Assembly: GCA_038252255.1 (NCBI GenBank)
Contig: JBBSAM010000021.1
Location: forward strand, 19,864-83,863
From: Chersky-806 sp038252255
GTDB taxonomy: Bacteria; Actinomycetota; Acidimicrobiia; IMCC26256; JAENVU01
Length of the DNA: 64,000 nucleotides
Reading direction: 5' to 3'
Shown: piece by piece, positions 17,457 to 25,829 of the stretch
Numbering within the stretch: the stretch's first letter is position 1
Layout of the letters: every line of letters starts with the position of its first letter
Program-made: the position numbers and the translations under genes
The notes under the pieces: model-generated
What the model was told of the DNA's origin: nothing
What the model saw: only the letters and a program-made list of their open reading frames with translations
The model's database searches: none

Positions 17457-18539
17457 GTGGATCCGAACCTCGAGCACTTCCTGCTCGAACGTGGCGCGAC
17501 TCCTGACGAGATCAAGCAGGCCGAGTCCGAGGGCTGGCTGACCCTCCTCACGATCGACCGGTCGCTGTTCGAGACGGCTGCGGTCTTCTCCCGCCAGGAG
17601 GTGGCAGAGCAGTCCGGGGTGGATCCCGAGGTGTCGGTGCGCCTCTGGCGCGCGTTGGGGTTCGCCGATGTCCCGGAGGGCGCTCCGGTGTTCACCCAGG
17701 AGTCGATCAACGTGCTGCGCACGTTGCAGCAACGGGTCGAAGCCTGGTTCATGCGCCGCGACGACCGGCAGGTGGATCCCATCGAGACGCTCGTACGGCA
17801 GGTCCGGGCCCTGAGCGGCGGTTTCGCCCGCGTCGCTGAGGCGCTCACCGATTCGATCGTCGACTCGGTGGAGGCAGCTCGGGCCGGCGGGCTCGATGAC
17901 GGGACGATCGCCGCGGTCTACACCGAGAACCTGGAGTGGGAATCGCTCTCCCGTATCTTCGACTACGTGCTGCGGCTGCAGATGCGGGATGCGCTGTGGC
18001 GCAAGCTCGCCATCGACGACGTGTCTGCCACGCGACCAACGCTCGCGGTCGGGTTCCTCGACCTCGTTGGCTACACCGCGCTGAGCCAGGTGCTCGACGA
18101 CGACGAGCTCGGCGCGCTGGTGTCCCGGTTCGAGGAGCTCACCCATGACACGATCGCGGAGCTCGGCGGACGGTTGGTGAAGACGATCGGCGACGAGGTG
18201 ATGTTCGTGTCCGAGTCGCCGGTCGTCACCGCCCGGATCGCCTTGCGCCTCACCGAGCGGACGGGTGACGACGCGGTGCTCCCGAACGCGCGTGCGGGTC
18301 TGGCGTACGGGTCGGTGGTCTCCCGGGAGGGCGACTACTACGGGCCGATCGTGAACCTGGCCCACCGGCTCATCGAGCTGGCGTATCCGGGGACGATCCT
18401 CGCCTCCGGTGCGCTCCACGACGCCGTCGGGGCGGACCCTTCCTTCGCCTGGGGGCGGTCGCGAAATCGCAAGATTCGTGACATCGGGCGGGTCGAGACC
18501 TGGCCCCTGCGGGCGGGAGAACCGGTACCCGCGGGGTAG
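17457..18539 (+). CDS. Class III adenylate/guanylate cyclase with N-terminal regulatory domain
   Basis: A 360-residue protein. Residues 1-185 form an all-helical regulatory part like the autoinhibitory domain of mycobacterial Rv1264 (PDEIKQAESEGWLTLLTIDR, SGVDPEVSVRLWRALGFA). Residues 190-360 are the catalytic domain, with metal aspartates D202 (VGFLDLVGYT) and D246 (KTIGDEVMF), a lysine at 242, and the transition-state pair N300 and R304 (VNLAHRL). All expected catalytic residues are visible, so it should make cAMP (cGMP less likely). No membrane segment is seen. It starts 22 nt after the dehydrogenase and ends 12 nt before mca. Confidence 0.9.
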   Translation: MDPNLEHFLLERGATPDEIKQAESEGWLTLLTIDRSLFETAAVFSRQEVAEQSGVDPEVSVRLWRALGFADVPEGAPVFTQESINVLRTLQQRVEAWFMRRDDRQVDPIETLVRQVRALSGGFARVAEALTDSIVDSVEAARAGGLDDGTIAAVYTENLEWESLSRIFDYVLRLQMRDALWRKLAIDDVSATRPTLAVGFLDLVGYTALSQVLDDDELGALVSRFEELTHDTIAELGGRLVKTIGDEVMFVSESPVVTARIALRLTERTGDDAVLPNARAGLAYGSVVSREGDYYGPIVNLAHRLIELAYPGTILASGALHDAVGADPSFAWGRSRNRKIRDIGRVETWPLRAGEPVPAG

Positions 18540-18551
18540 CGTTGCGCTCAC

Positions 18552-19448
18552 ATGAGTGAAGAAGCGACGCCCCTCCGTCTGCTCTCCGTTCACGCCCACC
18601 CCGACGACGAAGCCTCGAAGGGTGCCGCGACGGTCGCGAAGTACGCCGCCGAGAACATCGGTGGGGTGCTCGTGTGCTGCACCGGCGGGGAAGAGGGCGA
18701 GATCCTGAACCCGGCGGCCGACACGTCGGAGACGCGCGCCAACCTCCATGAGGTCCGGATGCAGGAGCTGCGCGACAGCGTCGATGCGATCGGCTACGAG
18801 AAGCTCTACATGCTCGGGTACCGCGACTCGGGCATGAAGGACAGCGAGGCCAACGCGAATCCGGAGAACTTCCAGAACGCGCCGCTCGACGAGGCGGTGG
18901 AGCGACTGGTGAAGATCATCCGCGCCGAGCGTCCGCAGGTGATCATCACGTATGGGGACGACAGCAAGTTCTACCCGCACCCCGACCACGTCCGTGTGCA
19001 CGAGATCTCCGGGCCCGCGTTCGACGCGGCCGGTGATCCGAACGCCTTCCCCGACGCGGGGGAGCCGTGGCAGCCGTTGAAGATGTACTACACGGGGTGG
19101 TCGCCCCGGCGCATCCGTGCGCTGAATGACGCGTTCATCGCGCGCGGCGAGGAGAGCCCGTACGCGCGGTGGTTCGAGCGGGAGGAATTCGACGACACGC
19201 TCGACGAGCGCTTCACGACGTTCGTCGACGTCGGCGAGTTCCTGCACAAGCGCCGTGAGGCACTGCTCGCGCACCGCACCCAGGTCGACCCGACCGGGTT
19301 CTGGATGCGCCTACCGGACGACGTGGTGCGCGAGATCTTCCCGTGGGAGGAGTTCGTGCTCGCGCGTTCGCTGGTCGACACGGGCGTGGCGGAGGGCGAC
19401 GCAGAGGACGACCTCTTCGCCGGTCTCCGGTCGCCGGCCCGTACCTGA
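18552..19448 (+). CDS. mca: Mycothiol S-conjugate amidase Mca
   Basis: A 298-residue member of the LmbE/PIG-L zinc amidases. The zinc site is intact: H16 and D19 in the AHPDDE motif and H146 in HPDH. CCTGGEEGEILNP, the YPHPDHVRVHE segment and the long C-terminal region with TQVDPTGFW are characteristic of Mca rather than the shorter MshB deacetylase. Mca cleaves mycothiol S-conjugates of toxic electrophiles into a mercapturic acid and GlcN-inositol, a detoxification step in mycothiol producers. TAGCGT at 18537-18542 precedes the ATG by 9 nt and may allow separate transcription. Confidence 0.92.
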   Translation: MSEEATPLRLLSVHAHPDDEASKGAATVAKYAAENIGGVLVCCTGGEEGEILNPAADTSETRANLHEVRMQELRDSVDAIGYEKLYMLGYRDSGMKDSEANANPENFQNAPLDEAVERLVKIIRAERPQVIITYGDDSKFYPHPDHVRVHEISGPAFDAAGDPNAFPDAGEPWQPLKMYYTGWSPRRIRALNDAFIARGEESPYARWFEREEFDDTLDERFTTFVDVGEFLHKRREALLAHRTQVDPTGFWMRLPDDVVREIFPWEEFVLARSLVDTGVAEGDAEDDLFAGLRSPART

Positions 19449-19473
19449 GGTTCGTCAAGCACGAGGGGGATGC

Positions 19474-19860
19474 ATGTCGAAGTACCTGAGCCAGGAGTGG
19501 ATGGACGAGACGCGCGTGCTCGCCGAGGGTCAGCCGGAGCGCGCCGGGGCGTCGGCGCGGATGCAGTACCTCGTCACCGGCGGCCCGGACGGCGACATCA
19601 AGTACTACTGGATCCTGGAGGCCGGCAAGCTGCTCGAGAGCTCGCTCGGTGACGCACCGGACCCGGACTTCACGATGACGTTGACCTACGACGACTCCGT
19701 GAAGGTGCAGAAGGGCGAGCTCGATGCCAACGCCGCGTTCATGCAGGGCCGGATGAAGGTCGCGGGGAACATGGCGAAGCTCATGCAGCTCATGCCGCTC
19801 ACCAACTCCCCCGAATACAAGGCCCTCCAAGAGGAGATCCGCAAGGTCACCGACTTCTAG
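19474..19860 (+). CDS. SCP2 sterol-transfer-domain protein
   Basis: A 128-residue single-domain protein. The pattern of the SCP2 fold is visible: a strand with IKYYWILEAGKLLESSLG, then PDFTMTLTYDDSVKVQKGELDANAAFMQGRMKVAGNMAKLMQLM, where the F-M-Q-G-R-M-K-V-A-G-N segment is the family hallmark. These proteins bind sterols, acyl-CoAs or other lipids in a hydrophobic tunnel; in actinobacteria they often accompany acyl-CoA metabolism, which fits the dehydrogenase upstream. It is preceded by AGGGGG about 6 nt before the ATG. Confidence 0.9.
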   Translation: MSKYLSQEWMDETRVLAEGQPERAGASARMQYLVTGGPDGDIKYYWILEAGKLLESSLGDAPDPDFTMTLTYDDSVKVQKGELDANAAFMQGRMKVAGNMAKLMQLMPLTNSPEYKALQEEIRKVTDF

Positions 19861-19897
19861 CCCCACCCCCTTCCCCCGCGCTTCCCCCAATACCCGT

Positions 19898-19952
19898 CCC
19901 TCCGTCTGTGCGATCTGGGTCCCTGGAGGACCCTTTCGGTGCAAACGGAGGG
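19898..19952. repeat. Left copy of a 55-bp palindromic direct repeat flanking the DUF559 gene
   Basis: The outer arms CCCTCCGTCTGTGC (19898-19911) and GTGCAAACGGAGGG (19939-19952) pair at 11 of 14 positions. Inside is a second perfect stem GGGTCC-CTGGA-GGACCC (19917-19933). It aligns without gaps to the copy at 20859-20913, at 44 of 55 identical positions counted by eye. Confidence 0.8.
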
Positions 19953-19980
19953 GCGTTTGCGGATGCTCGGAGGGCGAGTC

Positions 19981-20877
19981 ATGCACGTGGATGTCATCGT
20001 GGGAGAGATCGCGGTCTTACAGCTCGGGCTCATCACCCGGAGGCAGGCGATCGAAGCTGGGGTCACCGACAACCAGATCAAGAAGCGGGTGCGGGCGGGG
20101 AGGTGGCGGCGGGCGCGCACTGGAGTCTTCGCAGTCGCAGGGGCACCGAGGACCTGGGAGCAAGGGGTGCTGGCGGCGGTGCTGCGGGCGGGTGACGGGG
20201 CCGTCGCGTCGCACTCATGTGCCGCTGTGCTGCACAGCTTTCCTGATTCCGTCCGCGAGCTCCCGGAGGTGACCGCGCCGCCGGGGCGGCACCCGCGGAT
20301 CCCCGGCGTGCGGGTGCACCGACCCGCGTTGCTACCTGAGCACGACGTGCGCGTGATCGGCGGGATCCCGGTGACGTCGTTCGCGCGGACGCTCGTCGAC
20401 TGCACCGGTCACTGGTCGTTGGGCCAGATCGCTCGCGCCCTCGACTCCGGGCTCGTTCGGAACGTCGTGACGTTGTGGTCCGTGGAACGCTCGCTCACTG
20501 CGCTCGGTCAGGCCCCGGGTCGGCACCCGTCGAAGCTCTGGACGCTGCTCGCCGAACGCGGGACCGAACCGATCGAGTCTGAAAGCCGACCCGAGATACG
20601 AATGTTGCGCGTCCTGAGGGACGGCGGGCTCGCGGCGCCGACCCAGCAGCACTGGGTCAGGTTCGGGAAGGACAGATTCCGGCTCGATCTCGCGTATCCC
20701 CGAGCCAAGCTGGCAATCGAGTACGACGGCTGGGACACGCACCGGACCCGGAGCGCGTTCGACGCGGACCGTCGCCGCGATCGCATCCTGGCGCTCAACG
20801 GGTGGGTGGTCCTGCGGCTGACGTCGAAGACATCCGACGCCGAGATCGTCCAATCCGTCCGTCCGTTTGTGCGATAA
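19981..20877 (+). CDS. AbiEi-like / DUF559 (Vsr-fold) protein
   Basis: A 298-residue protein in two parts. Residues about 5-75 look like an AbiEi-type winged helix (LGLITRRQAIEAGVTDNQIKKRV, WRRARTGVFAVAG). The C-terminal 100 residues fit the DUF559/Vsr restriction-endonuclease-like fold: E201-S-E203, RLDLAYP (D236), AIEYDGWDTH (E247, D249, H254), D-x-x-R-R-D-R and a final GWVVLRLT strand. Acidic residues consistent with a nuclease site are present. Such genes are common in actinobacteria and annotated as possible type IV toxin-antitoxin components, but function is unproven. The start at 19981 is chosen by the domain onset; an ATG 42 nt upstream would lie inside the left repeat. The last codons and stop lie inside the right repeat. 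Confidence 0.8.
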   Translation: MHVDVIVGEIAVLQLGLITRRQAIEAGVTDNQIKKRVRAGRWRRARTGVFAVAGAPRTWEQGVLAAVLRAGDGAVASHSCAAVLHSFPDSVRELPEVTAPPGRHPRIPGVRVHRPALLPEHDVRVIGGIPVTSFARTLVDCTGHWSLGQIARALDSGLVRNVVTLWSVERSLTALGQAPGRHPSKLWTLLAERGTEPIESESRPEIRMLRVLRDGGLAAPTQQHWVRFGKDRFRLDLAYPRAKLAIEYDGWDTHRTRSAFDADRRRDRILALNGWVVLRLTSKTSDAEIVQSVRPFVR

Positions 20878-20913
20878 GGGTTCCCAGGGGACCGTTTCGG
20901 CACAAACGGAGGG
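20859..20913. repeat. Right copy of the 55-bp palindromic direct repeat
   Basis: Perfect 11-bp outer arms TCCGTTTGTGC (20862-20872) and GCACAAACGGA (20900-20910) enclose an imperfect inner stem GGTTCCC/GGGGACC. It overlaps the last six codons and stop of the DUF559 gene and lies before the convergent ChbG-like gene. It is the same length as, and about 80 % identical to, the left copy. Confidence 0.82.
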
Positions 20914-20921
20914 TGGGTGGG

Positions 20922-21755
20922 TCAGGTGGTGGCGCGCTGGAGGTCCCGCAGCTCGCGATAGGAGACGAGCGTCGCGCCCGCCCGGTCCACCAGGTCCCGC
21001 AACGACGGGTCGGTGCAGAGCGCCGCGTGGTCCTCGACCCGGCCGGCCCAGTCCGGATGCGATGCGCGGAGCTCGTCGGTGTCGACGGCGGGATGGAAGT
21101 ACACCTCGGTGACGCCGGGGCGCAGGTCGTACAGCGTGCGCTCGACCGCCCGCCGCGAGCCGACGCCCGTGTAGACCATGTGGTCGGTGAACACGACACC
21201 CTCTTCACGGGCCAGGCGGCGGAACGGGAAGCCGACCCGGGCCTCCGTGCTCCCACCGGCCATGCGCAGCGGCAGCTGGAAGTCGACGGCGAGCTCGAGG
21301 TACACGTCGAAGAACTCGGGCCGGAGCTGCATCGTGCCCATGTGACTGTCGAGATGGCTGACGTCGAAGCCCCAGAAGATCGCCCGCTCTATCTGCGCCC
21401 TGCACTCCTTGCGCACCTCTTCGAGGTCGGCGTGGTCCCAGACGTCCTCGATCGTGCGGGGGAAGCCACCGTCGCCGTCGAGCAGGCTGGGGGAATGGGT
21501 GATCGGGCCCCAGCGGTACGTCTCCCACTCGGCGTTCAGCGTCAGGTGGACCCCGACGTCCTCGCCCCGGTACTGCGCCGCGGCGTCCCGGGCCCACGGG
21601 CACGGGACCATCAGGGTCGCGCTGGTGGCGACGCCCTGGCGCAATGCCTCGTACACCGCGACGTTGGCGGAGCGGGAGGACCCGAGATCGTCGCAGTTGA
21701 CGATCAGGAGCTTGGCGTCGTCCGGGTACCCGAGCCGCTCGGCGAGTGAGGTCAC
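20922..21755 (-). CDS. ChbG/HpnK (YdjC)-family carbohydrate deacetylase
   Basis: A 277-residue protein of the YdjC fold. The metal and catalytic residues are present: D22-D23 in VNCDDLG, H70 in GVHLTLN, and H134/H138 in SHLDSHMG. The family removes N-acetyl groups from chito-oligosaccharides (ChbG) or hopanoid sugars (HpnK). The specific sugar here is not known. Translation likely starts at GTG (21753-21755), with TAGCCT 7 nt upstream at 21763-21768 on the minus strand. It converges with the DUF559 gene. Confidence 0.88.
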   Translation of the reverse strand: MTSLAERLGYPDDAKLLIVNCDDLGSSRSANVAVYEALRQGVATSATLMVPCPWARDAAAQYRGEDVGVHLTLNAEWETYRWGPITHSPSLLDGDGGFPRTIEDVWDHADLEEVRKECRAQIERAIFWGFDVSHLDSHMGTMQLRPEFFDVYLELAVDFQLPLRMAGGSTEARVGFPFRRLAREEGVVFTDHMVYTGVGSRRAVERTLYDLRPGVTEVYFHPAVDTDELRASHPDWAGRVEDHAALCTDPSLRDLVDRAGATLVSYRELRDLQRATT

Positions 21756-21809
21756 GGCGAGCAGGCTACCGGTCCGCGTGGCGGAGCAGCCGCAGCGGGC
21801 GGCCGGCCG

Positions 21810-23465
21810 TTACGCCGCGGCGGGCCGTGCGCGCGCCACGATCGATTCGGAGTCGGCGCCCGCCGGCAGGGCGCCGTAGGCCGCGGACCGCACGTCGGGA
21901 TCGAGTCGTGAAGCGCAGAACGCGTCGGCGACGGCCGCGCTACCCGAGCGGATGAGCAGCGACGCCTGCAGCGCGAGCGCCATCGCCTCGACGATGCGAC
22001 GGGCGCGCGCCTCGAGATCATCGGAGTCAGCCAAGATCGTGTCGAGTCGCAGGCAGTGCGCGTCGAAGTGTCGATCCGAACCTCGAGCCGCGAGCACCTC
22101 CTCGCGGAACGCGTCGACCGAATCCGGCTCCCGGCCCATCGCCCGGAGAGCGTCGAGGCAGATCACGTTGCCAGAGCCTTCCCAGATCCCGTTCAGCGGC
22201 GACTCACGGAACAGCCGCGGCAGGATCGACTCCTCCACGTAGCCGTTGCCGCCGAGGCACTCGAGCGCCTCCGCGGCCAGCCCCGGGTGCCGCTTGCACA
22301 CCCAGTACTTCCCGACCGCGGTGGCGAGCCGGGCGAACGCGACCTCGTGCGGGTCCGTGTCCGGGCGATCCGTGGCGTCATAGGCCGCGGCGAGCCGGAT
22401 GGCCAGCGTCGTCGCGGCCTCGCTCTCCACTGCGAGGTCCGCGAGCACGTTGCGCATCAGCGGCTGGTCGATCAGCAGGCGCCCGAACGCGTACCGGTGC
22501 GCGGCGTGATGCGTGGCCTGGGCGACGGCCTGGCGCATCCCGGACGCTGCGCCGAGCACGCAGTCGAGGCGAGTGTGGTTCACCATCCGGATGATCGTGG
22601 GGACGCCCCGGCCCTCGTCGCCGACCAGCCATCCGTCCGCGGCATCGAGCTCGATCTCGCTCGACGCGTTCGAACGGTTCCCGAGCTTGTCCTTGAGCCG
22701 CTGGATCGCGATCCCGTTGATCGTGCCGTCGTCACGACGCCGCGGCACGAAGAAGCAGGACAGCCCGGTCGGGGCCTGCGCCAGCATCAGGAAGGCGTCG
22801 CTCATCGGCGCGGAGCAGAACCACTTGTGCCCGGTGAGCCGGTACGGCTGGCCCGACCCGGTGCCGTTCACCGGAACTGCCGATGTCGTGTTCGCTCGGA
22901 CGTCCGACCCGCCCTGCTTCTCCGTCATCGCCATCCCGGCGATCGCCGCCTGCTTCTGCGACGCGGGAATCGGGCGGGGGTCGTAGCTCGGGTTCGTGAG
23001 GCGCGACTCCCAGCTCGACGCGATGGTCGGCTCGGCGCGCAGTGCCGGGACGATGGCGTACGTCATCGAGATGGGGCATCCGTGACCGGCGTCGACCTGG
23101 CTCCACACCATGAACCCGGCTGCCCGGGCCACGTGGCCGCCGGGCCGGGACTCGCGCCACGGTCCACCGTGCAGCCCGTGTTCGCGCGCGACCCGTATGA
23201 GCTCGTGGTACGCGGGGTGATACTCGATCGTGTCGACGCGATTGCCGAAGCGATCGTGCGTGTGCAGCTCCGGTGGATGCTCGTTCGCCTCGAAGCCCCA
23301 ACGAATGCTCTCCGGTGAGCCGGCGAGCATCCCGAGCTCATGGAGCTGGCCGACCGCCCAACCCGCCCCGTGCCGCGGCACCGCTTCGGCGAGCGCCATG
23401 TCCGCGCCGAACACGTCGTACTCCTCGAGCGGCGGCGGCTGGTTGAGGACTTGGTGGGTCGGCAT
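21810..23465 (-). CDS. aidB: AidB-type acyl-CoA dehydrogenase
   Basis: A 551-residue protein. The N-terminal extension (HQVLNQPPPLEEYDVFGAD) and the middle domain (MAMTEKQGGSDVRANTTSA, YRLTGHKWFCSAPMSDAFL) are AidB hallmarks, as is the C-terminal segment ALECLGGNGYVEESILPRLFRES. E. coli AidB is an FAD protein with weak isovaleryl-CoA dehydrogenase activity that binds DNA and limits alkylation damage. It lies 9 nt downstream of the thiolase gene on the same strand and is probably co-transcribed with it, so a role in acyl-CoA metabolism is equally possible. Confidence 0.9.
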   Translation of the reverse strand: MPTHQVLNQPPPLEEYDVFGADMALAEAVPRHGAGWAVGQLHELGMLAGSPESIRWGFEANEHPPELHTHDRFGNRVDTIEYHPAYHELIRVAREHGLHGGPWRESRPGGHVARAAGFMVWSQVDAGHGCPISMTYAIVPALRAEPTIASSWESRLTNPSYDPRPIPASQKQAAIAGMAMTEKQGGSDVRANTTSAVPVNGTGSGQPYRLTGHKWFCSAPMSDAFLMLAQAPTGLSCFFVPRRRDDGTINGIAIQRLKDKLGNRSNASSEIELDAADGWLVGDEGRGVPTIIRMVNHTRLDCVLGAASGMRQAVAQATHHAAHRYAFGRLLIDQPLMRNVLADLAVESEAATTLAIRLAAAYDATDRPDTDPHEVAFARLATAVGKYWVCKRHPGLAAEALECLGGNGYVEESILPRLFRESPLNGIWEGSGNVICLDALRAMGREPDSVDAFREEVLAARGSDRHFDAHCLRLDTILADSDDLEARARRIVEAMALALQASLLIRSGSAAVADAFCASRLDPDVRSAAYGALPAGADSESIVARARPAAA

Positions 23466-23474
23466 GGAACGGCG

Positions 23475-24662
23475 CTACACGCGTTCGATGATCGTGCCGG
23501 TCCCGAGCCCGCCACCGCAGCACATGGTGATGAGGCCGAACGTGGAGTCGGTCCGCTCCAGCTCGTGCAACGCCGTCGTCACGAGGCGAGCGCCCGTTGC
23601 ACCGACCGGGTGACCGAGCGCGATGGCACCGCCGTTCGGGTTCACCTTCTCCATGTCCGGCTTGAGCTCACGCTCCCACGCGAGCACGACCGACGCGAAC
23701 GCCTCGTTGATCTCGACGGTATCGATGTCGGCCATGCCCAGGCCGGTGCGCTCGAGGAGCCGGCGGGTGGCGTCGATCGGTCCGGTGAGCATCAACACCG
23801 GGTCCACCCCGACGAGGCACTGGTCGACGATCCGGGCGCGCGGTCGCAGCCCGAGGTCCTTGGCCTTCGCCGCCGTCATGAGCAGGACCGCAGCGGCACC
23901 GTCGGTGATCTGCGACGAGGAGCCGGCGGTGTGCACGCCGTCCTCCCGTCCGACCGGCTTGAGCTTGGCCAACGCCTCGAGGGACGTCTCCCGCAGGCCC
24001 TCGTCCCTCGCGACGGTGTGGGTCGAGCCGGTGGGCTTGCCGTCCTCGTCGACATCGGGTGCGTCCACGGCGAGGACCTCACGCTCGAAGCGGCCCTCGG
24101 CCCAGGCCCGCTGGGCCCGGGTCTGTGACTCCAGGCCGAAGCGGTCGCAGTCCTCGCGGGTCACACCCCACTGTTCCGCGATGCGTTCGGCACCTTCGAA
24201 CTGCGACGTGACCTCGTACCGAGCGAAGTACGACTTCGGGGTCGGGCGGCCGAAGTCGCCTCGCACCGCGGCGCCGAGCGGTACCCGGCTCATGCTCTCG
24301 ACTCCGCAGCTGAGTGCTACGTCGACGGCGCCGGCCTTGATCAGCGACGCGGCCAGGTTCGTAGCCTGCTGCGACGAGCCACACTGCGCGTCGACGGTCG
24401 TTCCCGCGACTTCGAGCGGCATCCCCGCGGCCAGCCACGCCGTGCGGGCGATGTTGAACGTCTGCTCACCGACCTGGCTCACGCATCCACCGACGAGCTG
24501 GCCGACCTCGTGCGGGTCGATGCCCGAGCGTTCGACGGCCCCGGTCTGCACGTGCCCGAGCAGGTCGGCGGGGTGAACGGTGGAAAGACCCCCGTTGCGG
24601 CGGCCGAGCGGTGAGCGGACCGCTTCGACGATGACGACATCGGTGTCAGCGAGCGGGGCCAC
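23475..24662 (-). CDS. Acetyl-CoA C-acyltransferase (thiolase)
   Basis: A 395-residue thiolase. The acylated cysteine is C94 (VDAQCGSSQQATN), the catalytic histidine lies in ALGHPVGATGAR, and the second cysteine lies in TMCCGGGLGTGTIIERV at the C-terminus. The N-terminal VVIVEAVRSPLGRRNGGL is canonical. It performs thiolytic cleavage or condensation of acyl-CoAs, the last step of beta-oxidation. GTG at 24660-24662 with GGAGG 5 nt before it is the start; the longer frame to 24695 lacks support. It leads a two-gene unit with aidB. Confidence 0.93.
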   Translation of the reverse strand: MAPLADTDVVIVEAVRSPLGRRNGGLSTVHPADLLGHVQTGAVERSGIDPHEVGQLVGGCVSQVGEQTFNIARTAWLAAGMPLEVAGTTVDAQCGSSQQATNLAASLIKAGAVDVALSCGVESMSRVPLGAAVRGDFGRPTPKSYFARYEVTSQFEGAERIAEQWGVTREDCDRFGLESQTRAQRAWAEGRFEREVLAVDAPDVDEDGKPTGSTHTVARDEGLRETSLEALAKLKPVGREDGVHTAGSSSQITDGAAAVLLMTAAKAKDLGLRPRARIVDQCLVGVDPVLMLTGPIDATRRLLERTGLGMADIDTVEINEAFASVVLAWERELKPDMEKVNPNGGAIALGHPVGATGARLVTTALHELERTDSTFGLITMCCGGGLGTGTIIERV

Positions 24663-24799
24663 GGGTCCTCCAGGTTTCGGTCGGCACAGGTGCAAGCGCC
24701 GCGCGGGCGCACTCGACGATCGTACCGCCCCCTCGGGATGCAGCCGCAGGGCGGAGTGGCCACACGCGGCGTTCCTCCCGATCGCTGCGGTCCGGCGAG

Positions 24800-25777
24800 T
24801 CAGGCGCGGAGGATCACCTTGCCGAAGGTGGCGTCCGACTCGACGAGGCCGTAGGCGTCCTCGGCCTGCTCGAGCGGGAAGATCCGATCCACGACCGGTT
24901 GCAGCCGGCCACTCTCGAGCAACGGAAGGACCTCGCCCGCGAAGGCGGCGGTCGCGGCAGCCTTGTCGGCGATCGACCGGGCGCGAAGAACGGTGCCGTG
25001 CAGCGCGAGTCGCTTGCCCATCAGCTTCAACAGCGGCAGCTCGACGTTTCCTCCGGCGAGGGTGCCGACGATCACGATGCGGCCACCGATCGCGGCCGTC
25101 TCGAGATCGACCGCGACGTAGGGCCCGCCGACCAGGTCCACGATCACCTGCGGCGGGCCGCCCGCTGCGGTGACCGCCGCGGCCAGCGCGGCGACATCGA
25201 GTGGTGACGCGGCGCTCACGGCGAAGTCCAGACCGAGCCCACGGGCCTGGTCCAGCTTGGCCTGCGTGCGCGCGGTGCCCGTCACGGTGCAGCCGAACGC
25301 ATGCGCGAGCTGCACGACCGCGGTGCCGACGCCCGAGCCCACCGCGTGGACGAGCACGTGCTCACCCGATCGCAGCCCGGCGCGCGTTCGCATGGCGTCG
25401 TGGGCTGTGATGAAGACCTCGGGGATGCCACCCGCCTCGACCAGGTCCAACCGCTCGGGCACGGGCGCGCAGTGAGCTGCCGGCACCACGAGCTCCTCGG
25501 CCTGCGCGCCACCGCCGACGATCCCGAACACATGGTCGCCGACCGCATAGTCCTCGACGCCCTCTCCGAGCGCCGCGACCGTTCCGGCGAACTCCATCCC
25601 GGGAATGTCCGGCGGCACCCCCGGCGGCGCCGGGTAGAAGCCGAGTCGCTGCATGAGGTCGGCCCGGTTGAGTCCGGCGCCGTGCACGCGCACGAGCACC
25701 TCGCCCGGTTTCGGCTCCGGTGCCGGCCGCTCCTCGATCTCGATCGCACCGTCACCGGGAAACACCACTGCGCGCAT
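24800..25777 (-). CDS. NAD(P)H-quinone oxidoreductase, zeta-crystallin-type MDR
   Basis: A 325-residue medium-chain dehydrogenase without zinc ligands. The N-terminus MRAVVFPGDGAIEIEERP and the substrate segment GLNRADLMQRLGFYPAPPGVP match the PIG3/QOR subfamily. The cofactor loop is HAVGSGVGTAVVQLAHAFG, and TGTARTQAKLDQARGLG suggests NADPH. Expected activity is one-electron or two-electron reduction of quinones or enals. The start at 25777 is set by homology and by TAGCGT 7 nt upstream. It is 137 nt upstream of the thiolase, so probably separately transcribed. Confidence 0.9.
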   Translation of the reverse strand: MRAVVFPGDGAIEIEERPAPEPKPGEVLVRVHGAGLNRADLMQRLGFYPAPPGVPPDIPGMEFAGTVAALGEGVEDYAVGDHVFGIVGGGAQAEELVVPAAHCAPVPERLDLVEAGGIPEVFITAHDAMRTRAGLRSGEHVLVHAVGSGVGTAVVQLAHAFGCTVTGTARTQAKLDQARGLGLDFAVSAASPLDVAALAAAVTAAGGPPQVIVDLVGGPYVAVDLETAAIGGRIVIVGTLAGGNVELPLLKLMGKRLALHGTVLRARSIADKAAATAAFAGEVLPLLESGRLQPVVDRIFPLEQAEDAYGLVESDATFGKVILRA

Positions 25778-25784
25778 GGTGCCG

Positions 25785-25790
25785 ACGCTA
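25785..25790 (-). promoter_or_regulatory. Putative leaderless -10 element of the quinone oxidoreductase
   Basis: TAGCGT on the minus strand, 7 nt before the ATG at 25777, back-to-back with a similar element for the divergent gene at 25816-25821. Confidence 0.4.
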
Positions 25791-25815
25791 CCGCCGCGAC
25801 CCGGACCGCGGCGGG

Positions 25816-25821
25816 TAGGTT
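25816..25821 (+). promoter_or_regulatory. Putative leaderless -10 element of the 116-residue protein
   Basis: TAGGTT, 8 nt before the ATG at 25830; no Shine-Dalgarno sequence is present. Confidence 0.35.
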
Positions 25822-25829
25822 GACCACCG

